Shown here in pieces: positions 17,508-24,950 of a stretch of DNA of 64,000 bases. Source of the stretch: Mycolicibacterium phocaicum (GTDB lineage Bacteria; Actinomycetota; Actinomycetes; Mycobacteriales; Mycobacteriaceae). The position numbers and the translations under genes were made by a program. The notes below the pieces were generated by a model. The model did no database searches. It was not told where the DNA came from and saw only the letters and a list, made by a program, of their open reading frames with translations. The first letter of the stretch is position 1. Every line of letters begins with the position of its first letter. The DNA lies in the NCBI RefSeq assembly GCF_010731115.1, contig NZ_AP022616.1, positions 2,418,001 through 2,482,000 on the forward strand, read 5' to 3'.

Positions 17508-18128
17508 ATGCGCGCACGGTTCACCACGGACGAAATCGCCTCCGCGGCACTGAGAATCGTCGATGAATCCGGTTTGGCGGCGCTCAGCATGCGGTCCCTG
17601 GCGGCGGCACTCGGCACGGGGCCGATGACGATGTACAACTACGTCGCCGACAAAGAGGGACTGGAGGAACTGGTCGTCGCCGCGGTGGCCGCCGGCATCG
17701 TGGTGCCCGAGCCCACCGACGACTGGGCCGCTGACGTCCATGCGACAGCGTCGGCCATGTGGCACGGCGTGCGGGCCCACCCGGCCGCCATCCCCCTCGT
17801 GCTGACCCGACGCATGGCGTCGGCCACCGGGTTCGCTGTCGCCGATGCGCTCGTCGGCGCACTCGAGCGGGCAGGTCTATCCGACGCCGCCAGGCTGTCA
17901 GCGTTTCACGCGGTGCTGGGATTGGTGACCGGCTCGGCTCAGGCCCAGTTGGCCGGGCCGTTCTCGGGTGACGCCGCCGAGACCGCGGCCCGGATCGGAT
18001 CGGCCGCAGGCGCCCAGTACCCGCACATCGCCGCCCTGTCCGAGGTGGCCGTCACCGTATCGGTCGAGGACGATTTCGACGGCGGGCTGCGGATGCTGAT
18101 TGCGGGCATCGCGGCGGCGGGCAGTTAG
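17508..18128 (+). CDS. TetR-family transcriptional regulator
   Basis: A 206-aa repressor-type protein. The N-terminal helix-turn-helix runs from FTTDEIASAALRIVDESGLAALSMRSLAAALG to TMYNYVADKEGLEEL (about 3-55), and the C-terminus resembles the TetR_C_1-type ligand domain. I chose ATG 17508, which follows AAGGGG; TTG 17502 is possible. It is divergent from the alpha/beta hydrolase and separated from it by two matching palindromes, so it probably controls itself and the hydrolase operon. The ligand is unknown. Confidence 0.9.
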   Translation: MRARFTTDEIASAALRIVDESGLAALSMRSLAAALGTGPMTMYNYVADKEGLEELVVAAVAAGIVVPEPTDDWAADVHATASAMWHGVRAHPAAIPLVLTRRMASATGFAVADALVGALERAGLSDAARLSAFHAVLGLVTGSAQAQLAGPFSGDAAETAARIGSAAGAQYPHIAALSEVAVTVSVEDDFDGGLRMLIAGIAAAGS

Positions 18129-18140
18129 CGCACGCTCGTC

Positions 18141-18210
18141 CTCCGCGAGCGCGACGAAAGTGCACGCGAAATGCGGCGTGTCGGCGTACAAACACGGGCG
18201 CTCGCGGGAG
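18141..18210. repeat. Intergenic inverted repeat between convergent genes
   Basis: CTCCGCGAGCGC (18141-18152) pairs with GCGCTCGCGGGAG (18198-18210) with one bulge. The 45-nt interior can form a further CACGC/GCGTG stem. The element lies between the TetR and Rrf2 genes, which are transcribed toward each other. It may act as a bidirectional terminator or be a copy of a dispersed mycobacterial palindromic repeat. Confidence 0.5.
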
Positions 18211-18248
18211 TGGGGCTAGGTGGAGGTGGGGCTGGCTGCGGGGTGGGG

Positions 18249-18719
18249 CTAGCTGTGGCCGCGGCGCGCTTCCTGCGTGCGGTAGTCCCCCGCCAGCTCG
18301 CTGACGTGGCCGGGCAGATTGCCGCCGGCGACGTCGGCGAGGCTGGTCTGTTCGAGCACCGAGCGCATGCTGGCACGCAGGGCGCGCCACACGTCGGTAA
18401 GGGCTGCCGTGGGCCCCGAGTACGGCAGATCCCCCAGCCCCATGTCGCGCACACTTGCCAGCGGACCGTCGATACAGCGCAGGACGTCGGCGATGCTGAT
18501 GTCGGCGGCCGGCCGGGCCAGTTCGTAGCCGCCGTCGCGGCCGCGATGGCTGCGCACCAGACGGTCGGTGCGCAGGTTGGTCAGGATGTCGACCAGGAAC
18601 TGCGCGGGGATGCCCTGCGCCTTGGCCAGGTCGTCGGTTTTGACCAGCACACCCTCATCGGCGGCGGCCAGCTCGACCATGGCGCGGACGGCATACTCCG
18701 CCTTGGCTGACATCCGCAT
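18249..18719 (-). CDS. Rrf2-family transcriptional regulator
   Basis: A 156-aa regulator with the Rrf2 winged helix: [60 protein letters not shown], then [10 protein letters not shown]. Only one cysteine (in RCIDGP) is present. The three-Cys cluster that holds Fe-S in IscR/NsrR is absent, so an IscR-like cluster is unlikely. ATG 18719 lies 6 nt after a -10-like CATGAT, consistent with a leaderless start. It appears orthologous to M. tuberculosis Rv1287, which is adjacent to cysD-cysN there. A link to sulfur metabolism is suggested only by that synteny. Confidence 0.9.
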   Translation of the reverse strand: MRMSAKAEYAVRAMVELAAADEGVLVKTDDLAKAQGIPAQFLVDILTNLRTDRLVRSHRGRDGGYELARPAADISIADVLRCIDGPLASVRDMGLGDLPYSGPTAALTDVWRALRASMRSVLEQTSLADVAGGNLPGHVSELAGDYRTQEARRGHS

Positions 18720-18746
18720 CAGCCAATCATGCCATTCCGGGCCGGA

Positions 18747-19343
18747 TTAGTCCGGAATAGCTGCGGCGTTGGGAGCCACCACGGCCACCAGATCGGCCAA
18801 GCCCGCGAGGCTCGCCGCCTGCAGCGCCGCGGCCGGCACCGGCTGACCGTCAGGGCCGGCCAGCGTGCGCGTCGCGGTCGCGGCGGCCACGACCGTCGGC
18901 GCGTATCCGAGGCTGAACGCGCCGCGCGCGGTGGAGTTCACGCACATGTGCGTCATGAACCCGGCAAGCACCAGGTTCGAGGCGCCGAGGGCCTTGAGCC
19001 GCTCGTCGAGCTCGGTCTGCACGAACGAGTTCGGGAACTGCTTGACGATCACCGGCTCGTCGCCGCGCGGGGCCACCTGGTCGGCGATGGCACCGATGTC
19101 TGCGCGGATGTCGTACAAGGAGCCCGGCCCGTCGTCGTGCTGGATGTGGATGACGGGGATGCCCGCGGTGCGGGCACGGTCGAGCAGTGCGGCGGTCTCG
19201 TCGAGCGCGGCCTGCACGCCCTCCAGTTCCATCACCCCTTGCGTGTAGGTGTTCTGGCAGTCGATCAGCACCAGGGCCGAGTCCGCGAGGCGAACCGGTT
19301 CGACAGGGAGACTGGACAATTCACGCAGGGTGGGGCGAGTCAT
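18747..19343 (-). CDS. Cysteine hydrolase (isochorismatase family)
   Basis: A 198-aa isochorismatase-like hydrolase. The catalytic Asp is in ALVLIDCQNTYTQG, the catalytic Lys in PVIVKQFPNSF, and the nucleophilic Cys in LVLAGFMTHMCVNSTARGAF, completing the D-K-C triad. Relatives include nicotinamidases, but specificity cannot be assigned. ATG 19343 is preceded 6 nt upstream by a TAGGCT -10 box, indicating a leaderless mRNA. The gene diverges from the small anchored-protein gene. Confidence 0.9.
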   Translation of the reverse strand: MTRPTLRELSSLPVEPVRLADSALVLIDCQNTYTQGVMELEGVQAALDETAALLDRARTAGIPVIHIQHDDGPGSLYDIRADIGAIADQVAPRGDEPVIVKQFPNSFVQTELDERLKALGASNLVLAGFMTHMCVNSTARGAFSLGYAPTVVAAATATRTLAGPDGQPVPAAALQAASLAGLADLVAVVAPNAAAIPD

Positions 19344-19349
19344 CCTGTG

Positions 19350-19379
19350 AGCCTAGTGGCGTACGGCCGCGGTTAGGCT
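19350..19379. promoter_or_regulatory. Compact divergent promoter pair, both leaderless
   Basis: Identical TAGGCT -10 boxes occur on both strands (minus strand 19350-19355, plus strand 19374-19379), 18 nt apart and facing outward. Each lies exactly 6 nt from its start codon (ATG 19343, GTG 19386). Each promoter's -35 zone overlaps the other's -10. Confidence 0.55.
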
Positions 19380-19385
19380 GTATTC

Positions 19386-19886
19386 GTGGGGTTGCCGGAC
19401 TGGTCGAGGTCGAAGATATTCTTGGTCTTGCTGGCTGTCACTGTGCCGATTCTGATTCTCATCGCCGTGAACAAGGCGGACAACTCGAGTGCACCGCCAC
19501 AGCAAGAGGCCAGTGCCGACTGCCAGCAGGTCGACCAAGCAGTGCGGCATTGGGCACAGGCCCTGCCCGCCATTCAGTTCGGACTGACCCGCTCCGCCGA
19601 TGCCGCCACTATTATCCGTGACTCCACCACCGCGGCGGCCGCGGTGCGCAATGACTCAGCGACGATCACCGATATGTCATTGCACGACAAGGTAACTGCC
19701 CTGGCGGACAAACTCGACACGGTCAGTCGAGGCAAGCCGAGCACCCCGCCGGACTGGCGTCCCGACCAGACCTACATGGATGGATACGCGTCGATGACGC
19801 CGCTCGTGCACCAGCTCAAAGTCGCGTGCCCGAACGTCGGCGACGACCCTGCGCCGGCGGGCGTGCCCGCCCCGCCGACGAATTAG
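19386..19886 (+). CDS. Membrane-anchored extracytoplasmic protein, unknown function
   Basis: A 166-aa protein. The N-terminus has a single hydrophobic segment (about residues 11-27, IFLVLLAVTVPILILIAV) preceded by basic residues, so it is a signal anchor or uncleaved signal. The rest is a hydrophilic helical domain (VDQAVRHWAQALPAIQFGL..., LHDKVTALADKLDTVS) ending in a Pro-rich tail. It has two Cys (SADCQQ, KVACPN) that might pair outside the membrane. GTG 19386 follows TAGGCT by 6 nt. I do not recognise the family beyond similar mycobacterial hypotheticals. Confidence 0.72.
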   Translation: MGLPDWSRSKIFLVLLAVTVPILILIAVNKADNSSAPPQQEASADCQQVDQAVRHWAQALPAIQFGLTRSADAATIIRDSTTAAAAVRNDSATITDMSLHDKVTALADKLDTVSRGKPSTPPDWRPDQTYMDGYASMTPLVHQLKVACPNVGDDPAPAGVPAPPTN

Positions 19887-19925
19887 CCGCGGCGGGAATC
19901 GCTTTCGACCGTCCCGCGCCCGACG

Positions 19926-20204
19926 CTAGTTGTTGCCGTTGAGGCCCGGATGCAGGCCGGGTGCCACGCTCGGCGCGCCCGGGGCGGTGACGCCGGGGCT
20001 GAACAGGTTGCCGCCGGTGGGGCTGATGCTCTTCTCGGTCGGCACCACCGAAGCAGACGTCGACGTGGTCGTCGTCGTGGCGGTGGTCGTCGACGGTGAC
20101 TGCCCGCCGTTGTTGCTACAACCCGCGGTGAGCACGCCCATCGCAAGGAGTGCGGCCCCGCCGGCCGCGGCCATCAAACGACGAGTGGACAAATGTGTGC
20201 TCAT
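19926..20204 (-). CDS. Small lipoprotein with PTGGNLFSP tail motif
   Basis: A 92-aa predicted lipoprotein. The signal peptide MSTHLSTRRLMAAAGGAALL... ends with the lipobox VLTAGC (Cys near residue 29), followed by a low-complexity Thr-rich linker. The C-terminal segment SPTGGNLFSPGVTAPGAPSVAPGL shares PTGGNLFxPxVxAP with the tail of the DUF1942 protein at 7505-8152. A TAATTT -10 box lies 8 nt upstream of the ATG. Function unknown. Confidence 0.72.
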   Translation of the reverse strand: MSTHLSTRRLMAAAGGAALLAMGVLTAGCSNNGGQSPSTTTATTTTTSTSASVVPTEKSISPTGGNLFSPGVTAPGAPSVAPGLHPGLNGNN

Positions 20205-20249
20205 ACGAACCCAAATTAGCCCTGACCGGGCGTTATCGCCACCGCAGGC

Positions 20250-20870
20250 TCAGCCGGCCCCGGCAGACCGCTGCCCCAGGATCGCCGCGCCCAGCCAGCG
20301 CCGGAGAAAGGACCGCAACTCGTCGGGGGTTCTACCGTCCCCGGCCGGCGCGAGAAAGTACGACAGCATGATGCGCAGCGTGAATTCGACCAGATCACGC
20401 AGCGCCACGTCGTCGTACCCGTAGCCGGCCCAGTCGACGTCGAATCGGGTGATCATCTGCATGCCGAAGTCCTGTGCCTCGGCGGAAGCCATGTCGCTGC
20501 TGTGAGTGCTGACGTAGGGCGCCGACATCAGGATGCCGAGGTGCGGCGTGCGAGTCACTGCGTCGAGTGTGTAGAGGACGCCTTCGGTCATGGCGTCTGC
20601 CGGATCGTGTATTCCGCGCACGTGCTCGCTGAGTTGGTCCAGAAATCCGTCGACCGAGGCGATGGCCGCCGCCCGCATCAGGTCGTCGGCCGTCGGGAAG
20701 TACCGGTACACCGTCTGCCGGATGACACCTAGCGATTCGGCGACATCGGCGATGGTGATGGCCGCGCCCGTGGTGGACAGCAGCTCAACTGCCGCGGCGA
20801 CGATGCGCCGGGTCGCCTCGTCGTCATCGGCGGGCGGCTCCCCACCCCAACCGCGACGTTTGCGTGCCAT
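20250..20870 (-). CDS. TetR-family transcriptional regulator
   Basis: A 206-aa regulator. It starts MARKRRGWGGEPPADDDEATRRIVAAAVELLSTTGAA, then the HTH TIADVAESLGVIRQTVYRYFPTADDLMRAAAIA, with an all-helical ligand domain to the C-terminus. I chose ATG 20870, since the longer frame to 20936 would place the start inside an operator-like palindrome. It diverges from a ferritin-like hydrolase gene and very likely controls it. The effector is unknown, though the target genes suggest a lipid-like compound. Confidence 0.88.
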   Translation of the reverse strand: MARKRRGWGGEPPADDDEATRRIVAAAVELLSTTGAAITIADVAESLGVIRQTVYRYFPTADDLMRAAAIASVDGFLDQLSEHVRGIHDPADAMTEGVLYTLDAVTRTPHLGILMSAPYVSTHSSDMASAEAQDFGMQMITRFDVDWAGYGYDDVALRDLVEFTLRIMLSYFLAPAGDGRTPDELRSFLRRWLGAAILGQRSAGAG

Positions 20871-20933
20871 TCGCCGGACGGTACACGGCCGGCACCGCCC
20901 CGGGCATTGACGGATGTTCGCCGACACTGTAAC

Positions 20934-20959
20934 CATACACAGACGACATAGTTTGTATG
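20934..20959. promoter_or_regulatory. Candidate TetR operator (CATACA-N14-TGTATG)
   Basis: A perfect 6-bp inverted repeat with a 14-bp spacer lies between the divergent TetR and hydrolase genes, about 20 nt upstream of the hydrolase GTG. Its location and dyad fit a TetR operator controlling the hydrolase promoter. Confidence 0.5.
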
Positions 20960-20979
20960 ATTACTGATCGAGGTGCCCA

Positions 20980-21906
20980 GTGACCGACCTCCAGGTCCGC
21001 AAGATGCGGTTCGCTTTCGCGGACCACCCCGTGCCGTTCCTCTGGAACGAGACCAACCCGGCGTTCTCCGCGATGGCAAATGCCGTGTCCTTCTTGGCAA
21101 TTGCGTTCGAGAAGATGATCGTCAGCACCATGGCCGAAGCCAAGCCACTGCTGACCGACCCGGTGATCGCCGAAGAGGCCGACGCCTTCGTCCGGCAGGA
21201 GGGGCAGCATTCGATGGCTCACCGGGCACATGCCCGTGGCCTCATCAAGGCTCATCCGGATCTCAAAGAGACGCTCGACGAGGTGATCGCCGCGTTCGAC
21301 GATCTCGTCGCCAACAAGCCCCTCAAGTACCGGCTGGCCTACACCGCCGACCTGGAGGCGACGTTCACACCGGTGTTCAAGCTGATGCTCGACCATGACG
21401 ACACGTTGTTCGCGCCGGGCGACGATCGCGTCGCGTCACTGTTCTTGTGGCACTTCGTCGAAGAGGTCGAGCACCGGAGTTCCGCACTGATCATCTACAA
21501 CGGCCTGGTCGACGATCCCTGGTACCGCATGCGGGTGGCGCCGTCGATCTTCAAACACGTCATGGACTGCATCCGCATGGCGTGCAACGGGTTCAACAAG
21601 CATCTGCCGCTGGAGGTCCGCAAGGTCGACGCGCTGTCGGCGTTCGCGCTCGAGCGCCGGAAGAACACCATCTTGAAGAAGCTGGGCCGGATTCCCGACT
21701 TCGGACCGTTCACGAGTGCGTTCCACGATCTGCCGGTGCGCGAGCAATTGGTGGCGCTGTCGGGCATCGTCCGCAGCCAGATCCCGGGCCACAATCCGGA
21801 GCACGAGAAGCTGCCCGAACTCGCGGCCGAATGGTTCGAGCGCTACGACGCCGGCTACGACGTCACCCACTGGTACACCGCCGGAAAGCAGAACGCCCAT
21901 GTCTGA
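20980..21906 (+). CDS. Metal-dependent hydrolase-like protein (PF10118, ferritin-like)
   Basis: A 308-aa protein of the predicted metal-dependent hydrolase family (COG3687/PF10118). Di-metal ligand motifs are spaced as in ferritin-like folds: EEADAFVRQEGQHSMAHRAH near residue 65, and FLWHFVEEVEHRSSALIIYN near residue 155. The natural reaction is not established for the family. GTG 20980 has GAGGTG upstream. The stop overlaps the ATG of the following membrane-protein gene by 8 nt, so the two are coupled. It is divergent from the TetR gene with a palindrome between them. Confidence 0.85.
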   Translation: MTDLQVRKMRFAFADHPVPFLWNETNPAFSAMANAVSFLAIAFEKMIVSTMAEAKPLLTDPVIAEEADAFVRQEGQHSMAHRAHARGLIKAHPDLKETLDEVIAAFDDLVANKPLKYRLAYTADLEATFTPVFKLMLDHDDTLFAPGDDRVASLFLWHFVEEVEHRSSALIIYNGLVDDPWYRMRVAPSIFKHVMDCIRMACNGFNKHLPLEVRKVDALSAFALERRKNTILKKLGRIPDFGPFTSAFHDLPVREQLVALSGIVRSQIPGHNPEHEKLPELAAEWFERYDAGYDVTHWYTAGKQNAHV

Positions 21907-23053
21907 CCTGTGTTCGCCGACGTTCGCGGATCTTGCCGGGCGCCTTGGTTTCTCCTGCCAGACTGCAGGTGGCCTGCTCGAGGTCCGCAATCCCCTGCAG
22001 CTGGAGAACTGGACCCTGCCGGTCCTCGAGTTGACGGTGATCACCGGCGCGGTGCTGACGCTCGTCTACGCGATCATCCGCTGGCGTCGCCACGGTGACG
22101 CCACCAACATCGCACTGTGGTTCGGCGCCGTGGCCTACCTGCTGATCATCGAGCCGCCGCTGTACTTCCCCGCGGCCTTCGGCATCGCCGACCGGGTCGA
22201 CACCATGTTCGCGCACAACGTGTTCACGGTCGACTTCCTGTGGGGCCGGCTGCCGCTGTACATCGTGGCGATCTACCCGATGATGGCGACCGTCGCATTC
22301 GAAATCGTCCGCAGCCTAGGGGTTTTCCGGCGGTACGGCACGCTGGTCGGGGCGGTGTGCGTGGGATTCGTCCACCACGCGTTCTACGAGATCTTCGACC
22401 ACTTGGGCCCGCAACTGCGGTGGTGGGAATGGTCGGTGCACAACCCGATGAACCAGCCGATGTTCGACTCCGTGCCGCTGCCCAGCGTGGTGGTCTTCGC
22501 CGCGCTGTGGCCGATGTCGCTGGCGTTGTGCGTGCAGTTCTTCGTGGGCCGGCACGCCGATCGGGGCCGCCGCTTCAGCGGCTTCGAAATCGTCTGGCGC
22601 ACTGTGGTTGCCGGGGTGTTGGCGTCGCTGGGTACGGCGATCCTGCCGCTGCCCGCGACCGTGATCGGCGGGGTGACCGGCAGCAGCACCGCAGGCGGCA
22701 TCGCCTACGCGGCCGAACTGGTGGCGGTGTGCGCGGTGGCGGTCTGGGCGCTGATCTCCCAGTGGCGCCGGCTGCGCGGGACCGTGGCCAGCCCGACCGA
22801 GCCGCGGTACACGAGCCCGTCATGGTTGATCGGCTACGCCGTCGCCTACCTGGTCGTGATGGCGGCGCTCTGGTTCGGCGCACTGCCGGCGTACTTCGGG
22901 GCGGTCAACGGCGTTACCGCGCATGGGGATCCGATCGGCAGCTTGTGGTACACGGTGATGTGCTTTGTCATCGCGATCCTGTGCATCGTCGCGGTGCGCA
23001 CCGTGGCGCCTGCGCTACAGAAGGAACGGCTGTCGGCGGCAGCCACGAGCTGA
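21899..23053 (+). CDS. Polytopic membrane protein, unknown function
   Basis: A 384-aa protein with about nine to ten hydrophobic helices. It includes VLELTVITGAVLTLVYAII, LWFGAVAYLLIIEPPLYFP, PLYIVAIYPMMATVAFEIV, VVVFAALWPMSLALCVQFF and VAYLVVMAALWFGALPAYF. Conserved-looking His/Tyr-rich loops (FVHHAFYEIFDHLGPQLRWWEW) could bind a metal or carry catalytic residues. I chose ATG 21899 because it overlaps the hydrolase gene end by 8 nt. It is co-transcribed with the ferritin-like hydrolase and therefore probably works on the same TetR-controlled process. Confidence 0.78.
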   Translation: MSDLCSPTFADLAGRLGFSCQTAGGLLEVRNPLQLENWTLPVLELTVITGAVLTLVYAIIRWRRHGDATNIALWFGAVAYLLIIEPPLYFPAAFGIADRVDTMFAHNVFTVDFLWGRLPLYIVAIYPMMATVAFEIVRSLGVFRRYGTLVGAVCVGFVHHAFYEIFDHLGPQLRWWEWSVHNPMNQPMFDSVPLPSVVVFAALWPMSLALCVQFFVGRHADRGRRFSGFEIVWRTVVAGVLASLGTAILPLPATVIGGVTGSSTAGGIAYAAELVAVCAVAVWALISQWRRLRGTVASPTEPRYTSPSWLIGYAVAYLVVMAALWFGALPAYFGAVNGVTAHGDPIGSLWYTVMCFVIAILCIVAVRTVAPALQKERLSAAATS

Positions 23054-23884
23054 CTATTCGTAGTGATCGATCCAGTCACGAAGGTGAACCGCGTAGGCGT
23101 CAAGACCAGCCAGCGCAACCGGAGAGTCACGGTAGTCGCGGCGTGCATCGGCCAAAAACACCAACGCATCGGCGGAACCCAATTGCCCGCCCATCTCAGT
23201 CGGGTAGCGCTGGTCGGGTTCCCCTGTTGTCGCCCAACGGAGTTGATGATTGTCAACAAAGGTTCTGACTGCGGCCATCGCACGCAAGTGCGCTTCGACC
23301 TCTGACAGTCGAGCGCCGTAGATTTCATGCGGGATCCGGGCGCCGCCGAACGCGGCTTCCAGCGATGGCTCCTCCGCCCCTGCAGCGGCGATCGCATCCC
23401 AGATCGGTTTCGAGATGAGCGCATGGACGATAGCGTCGTTGTCGAGCGCAGCCATCGGTGACAGGTAACCCTCCGCGATCTCGTCACTCATGGTCCCTGT
23501 CCGTTCGCAGAGCCCGAGTAGCACTTCGATGTCGTCGATCGCCTCGACGTAGTCGTCGTCTTTCCCGGTGTGCCACCTGCCCACGAACCGGCCGCCACGG
23601 TGCTGCTGAACGAAATAGTCGAGCACCAATTGAGTACCAGCGTCTTCGTCTACGCCGTCGATGGTGCCGAGGCGGTCATACGTCCCCGAAATACCATGGG
23701 ATATCGGCTCATATCCCTCGGGCGTCTTTCGTAGGATGATAGCGACAGTCCCGCCATAGTTGAGGTCGACACCGGTCAGCATGCAATTGCAGTCAAAGAA
23801 CCCCACATCAGCATCCTGACACGGCTCAGAGTTCGGTCCCGACGCCAATCTTTGACTCTGCGCGTCGACTGCGAACCTACGCAC
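23054..23884 (-). CDS. Hypothetical protein in a lower-GC pocket
   Basis: A soluble protein of up to 276 aa with no signal peptide, membrane segment or motif I recognise. It contains GVDLNYGGTVAIILRKTPEGYEPISHGI, then acidic helical sequence and a C-terminal DAYAVHLRDWIDHYE. The start is uncertain: the first 34 codons are Cys/Gln-rich and atypical, and an internal ATG at 23782 (MLTGVDLNYGG) is a good alternative giving 242 aa. Codon use is less GC-rich than the neighbouring genes. It lies convergent to the membrane protein gene with its stop abutting that gene's stop, and is flanked upstream by hairpin-rich non-coding DNA. Acquisition by transfer is plausible. Confidence 0.6.
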   Translation of the reverse strand: MRRFAVDAQSQRLASGPNSEPCQDADVGFFDCNCMLTGVDLNYGGTVAIILRKTPEGYEPISHGISGTYDRLGTIDGVDEDAGTQLVLDYFVQQHRGGRFVGRWHTGKDDDYVEAIDDIEVLLGLCERTGTMSDEIAEGYLSPMAALDNDAIVHALISKPIWDAIAAAGAEEPSLEAAFGGARIPHEIYGARLSEVEAHLRAMAAVRTFVDNHQLRWATTGEPDQRYPTEMGGQLGSADALVFLADARRDYRDSPVALAGLDAYAVHLRDWIDHYE

Positions 23885-24006
23885 ATGGCTACTCGAACTA
23901 CTACGACGTCAGTTCGCACTCAACGGACGCGCGAATCCATTGCTTCAATCACGAGGCACTATCGACCATCCCTGTTGAAGGCAGGTACTTTTTCGGGCAG
24001 TCAGAG

Positions 24007-24059
24007 GTCCCTGAGTGCAGTATCGGGTGGCAGATACCATGCCGATTGCGCTCAGGGAC
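24007..24059 (+). ncRNA. Candidate structured RNA / rho-independent terminator hairpin
   Basis: The 13-nt arm GTCCCTGAGTGCA pairs with TGCGCTCAGGGAC (one G-U). The apical part forms ATCGG/CCGAT and TGG/CCA around CAGATA. The helix continues outward by pairing AGAG with the TTTT that follows the 3' arm (24060-24063). It is unusually long for a mycobacterial terminator. No plus-strand gene ends immediately upstream, so it may belong to an unannotated small RNA. Confidence 0.45.
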
Positions 24060-24150
24060 TTTTCACCGTCTTCCTGCGGACGTGGGCCGTGCGCTGAAGG
24101 CGCATAGAAGACGCAACGCGCACGATCAACGCCAGGCCGCCCCAGATACG

Positions 24151-24190
24151 CGAAATGGCTGCGGAAACCTACGTTCCCACAGCCATTTCG
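24151..24190 (-). terminator. Hairpin downstream of cysQ
   Basis: A perfect 11-bp inverted repeat CGAAATGGCTG / CAGCCATTTCG with an inner GGAA/TTCC. It begins 14 nt past the cysQ stop on the minus strand. It probably terminates the cysD-cysNC-cysQ transcript, although no U-tract follows. Confidence 0.6.
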
Positions 24191-24203
24191 GCCATCTCAC
24201 GAG

Positions 24204-24950
24204 CTACTGCGTCGCGGTGATCGCCAGTACCCGTTCAGCCAGTTCCGGCCGGCACACCACCAGGTCGGGCAGCTTCGGGTCCTCGCGGTTGTAGACCAAC
24301 GGCGAGCCGTCGATGCGCGAGGTGTGCAGCCCGGCAGCACGGGCCACCGCGACCGGCGCGGCGGAGTCCCACTCGAACTGACCACCAGCGTGGACGTACA
24401 CGTCCGCCCGGCCCTGGATCACGGCCGCGACTTTGGCTCCGGCCGAACCCATTTCAACCAGGACCCCGTCGAGCGCGTCCCGAACGGCGAGAGCGACGGC
24501 CGGCGGCCGCGTGCGAGACACCACGATGCGCGGCGGGCCGTCGACGGCACGCGGCGCGGCCACCTCCGGCGTGTGCAGCGTGGTGTTCTGCGCCGGCAGC
24601 GCCACGGCGCCGGCAACCAGCTCGCCGGCTTCCCACAGCGCCACGTGCACGGCCCAGTCGTCACGGTCGAGCTCGGAGAACTCGCGGGTGCCGTCGAGCG
24701 GGTCGATGATCCACACCCGGTCGGAGGTCAGGCGGGCGTTGTTGGCCCGCTCCTCCTCCGTCGCCTCCTCGGAGAGCACCGCGTCGTCGGGACGCAGCCG
24801 CGCGAGCTCCGTCATCAGGAACTCGTGAGAGCGCTTGTCCCCCGCGGCTTTCCGCTCGGCGGCGTCGGCCGCGGCGTACTCGGCCCGCACGTCGAGCAGC
24901 AGGTCACCCGCGCGAGTGGCCAGCCGCTCGGCGATCTCATGATCGATCAT
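24204..24950 (-). CDS. cysQ: 3'(2'),5'-bisphosphate nucleotidase (CysQ-like)
   Basis: A 248-aa inositol-monophosphatase-fold phosphatase that would hydrolyse PAPS or PAP, controlling the pool made by CysNC. The metal-binding motifs are SEEATEEE, IIDPLDGTREFSELD (DPxDGT) and the C-terminal WDSAAPVAVARAAG. ATG 24950 overlaps the cysNC stop by 4 nt, so it is the last gene of cysD-cysNC-cysQ. In M. tuberculosis the characterised CysQ (Rv2131c) is encoded elsewhere, so placement inside the operon differs. A broader inositol phosphatase role cannot be excluded. Confidence 0.88.
   Translation of the reverse strand: MIDHEIAERLATRAGDLLLDVRAEYAAADAAERKAAGDKRSHEFLMTELARLRPDDAVLSEEATEEERANNARLTSDRVWIIDPLDGTREFSELDRDDWAVHVALWEAGELVAGAVALPAQNTTLHTPEVAAPRAVDGPPRIVVSRTRPPAVALAVRDALDGVLVEMGSAGAKVAAVIQGRADVYVHAGGQFEWDSAAPVAVARAAGLHTSRIDGSPLVYNREDPKLPDLVVCRPELAERVLAITATQ

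Larger units (their letters stand above)
23885..24203. other. 319-bp non-coding pocket with two strong hairpins
   Basis: No convincing ORF. It is AT-richer than the surroundings and contains the long hairpin at 24007-24059 followed by TTTT, and the cysQ-side hairpin at 24151-24190, both listed separately. Confidence 0.6.

Noticed and set aside
18210..18260. GGTGGGGCTAG-like short direct repeats next to the Rrf2 stop
   Set aside because: Only about three degenerate copies in G-rich sequence, part of it coding; not strong enough to call a repeat element.
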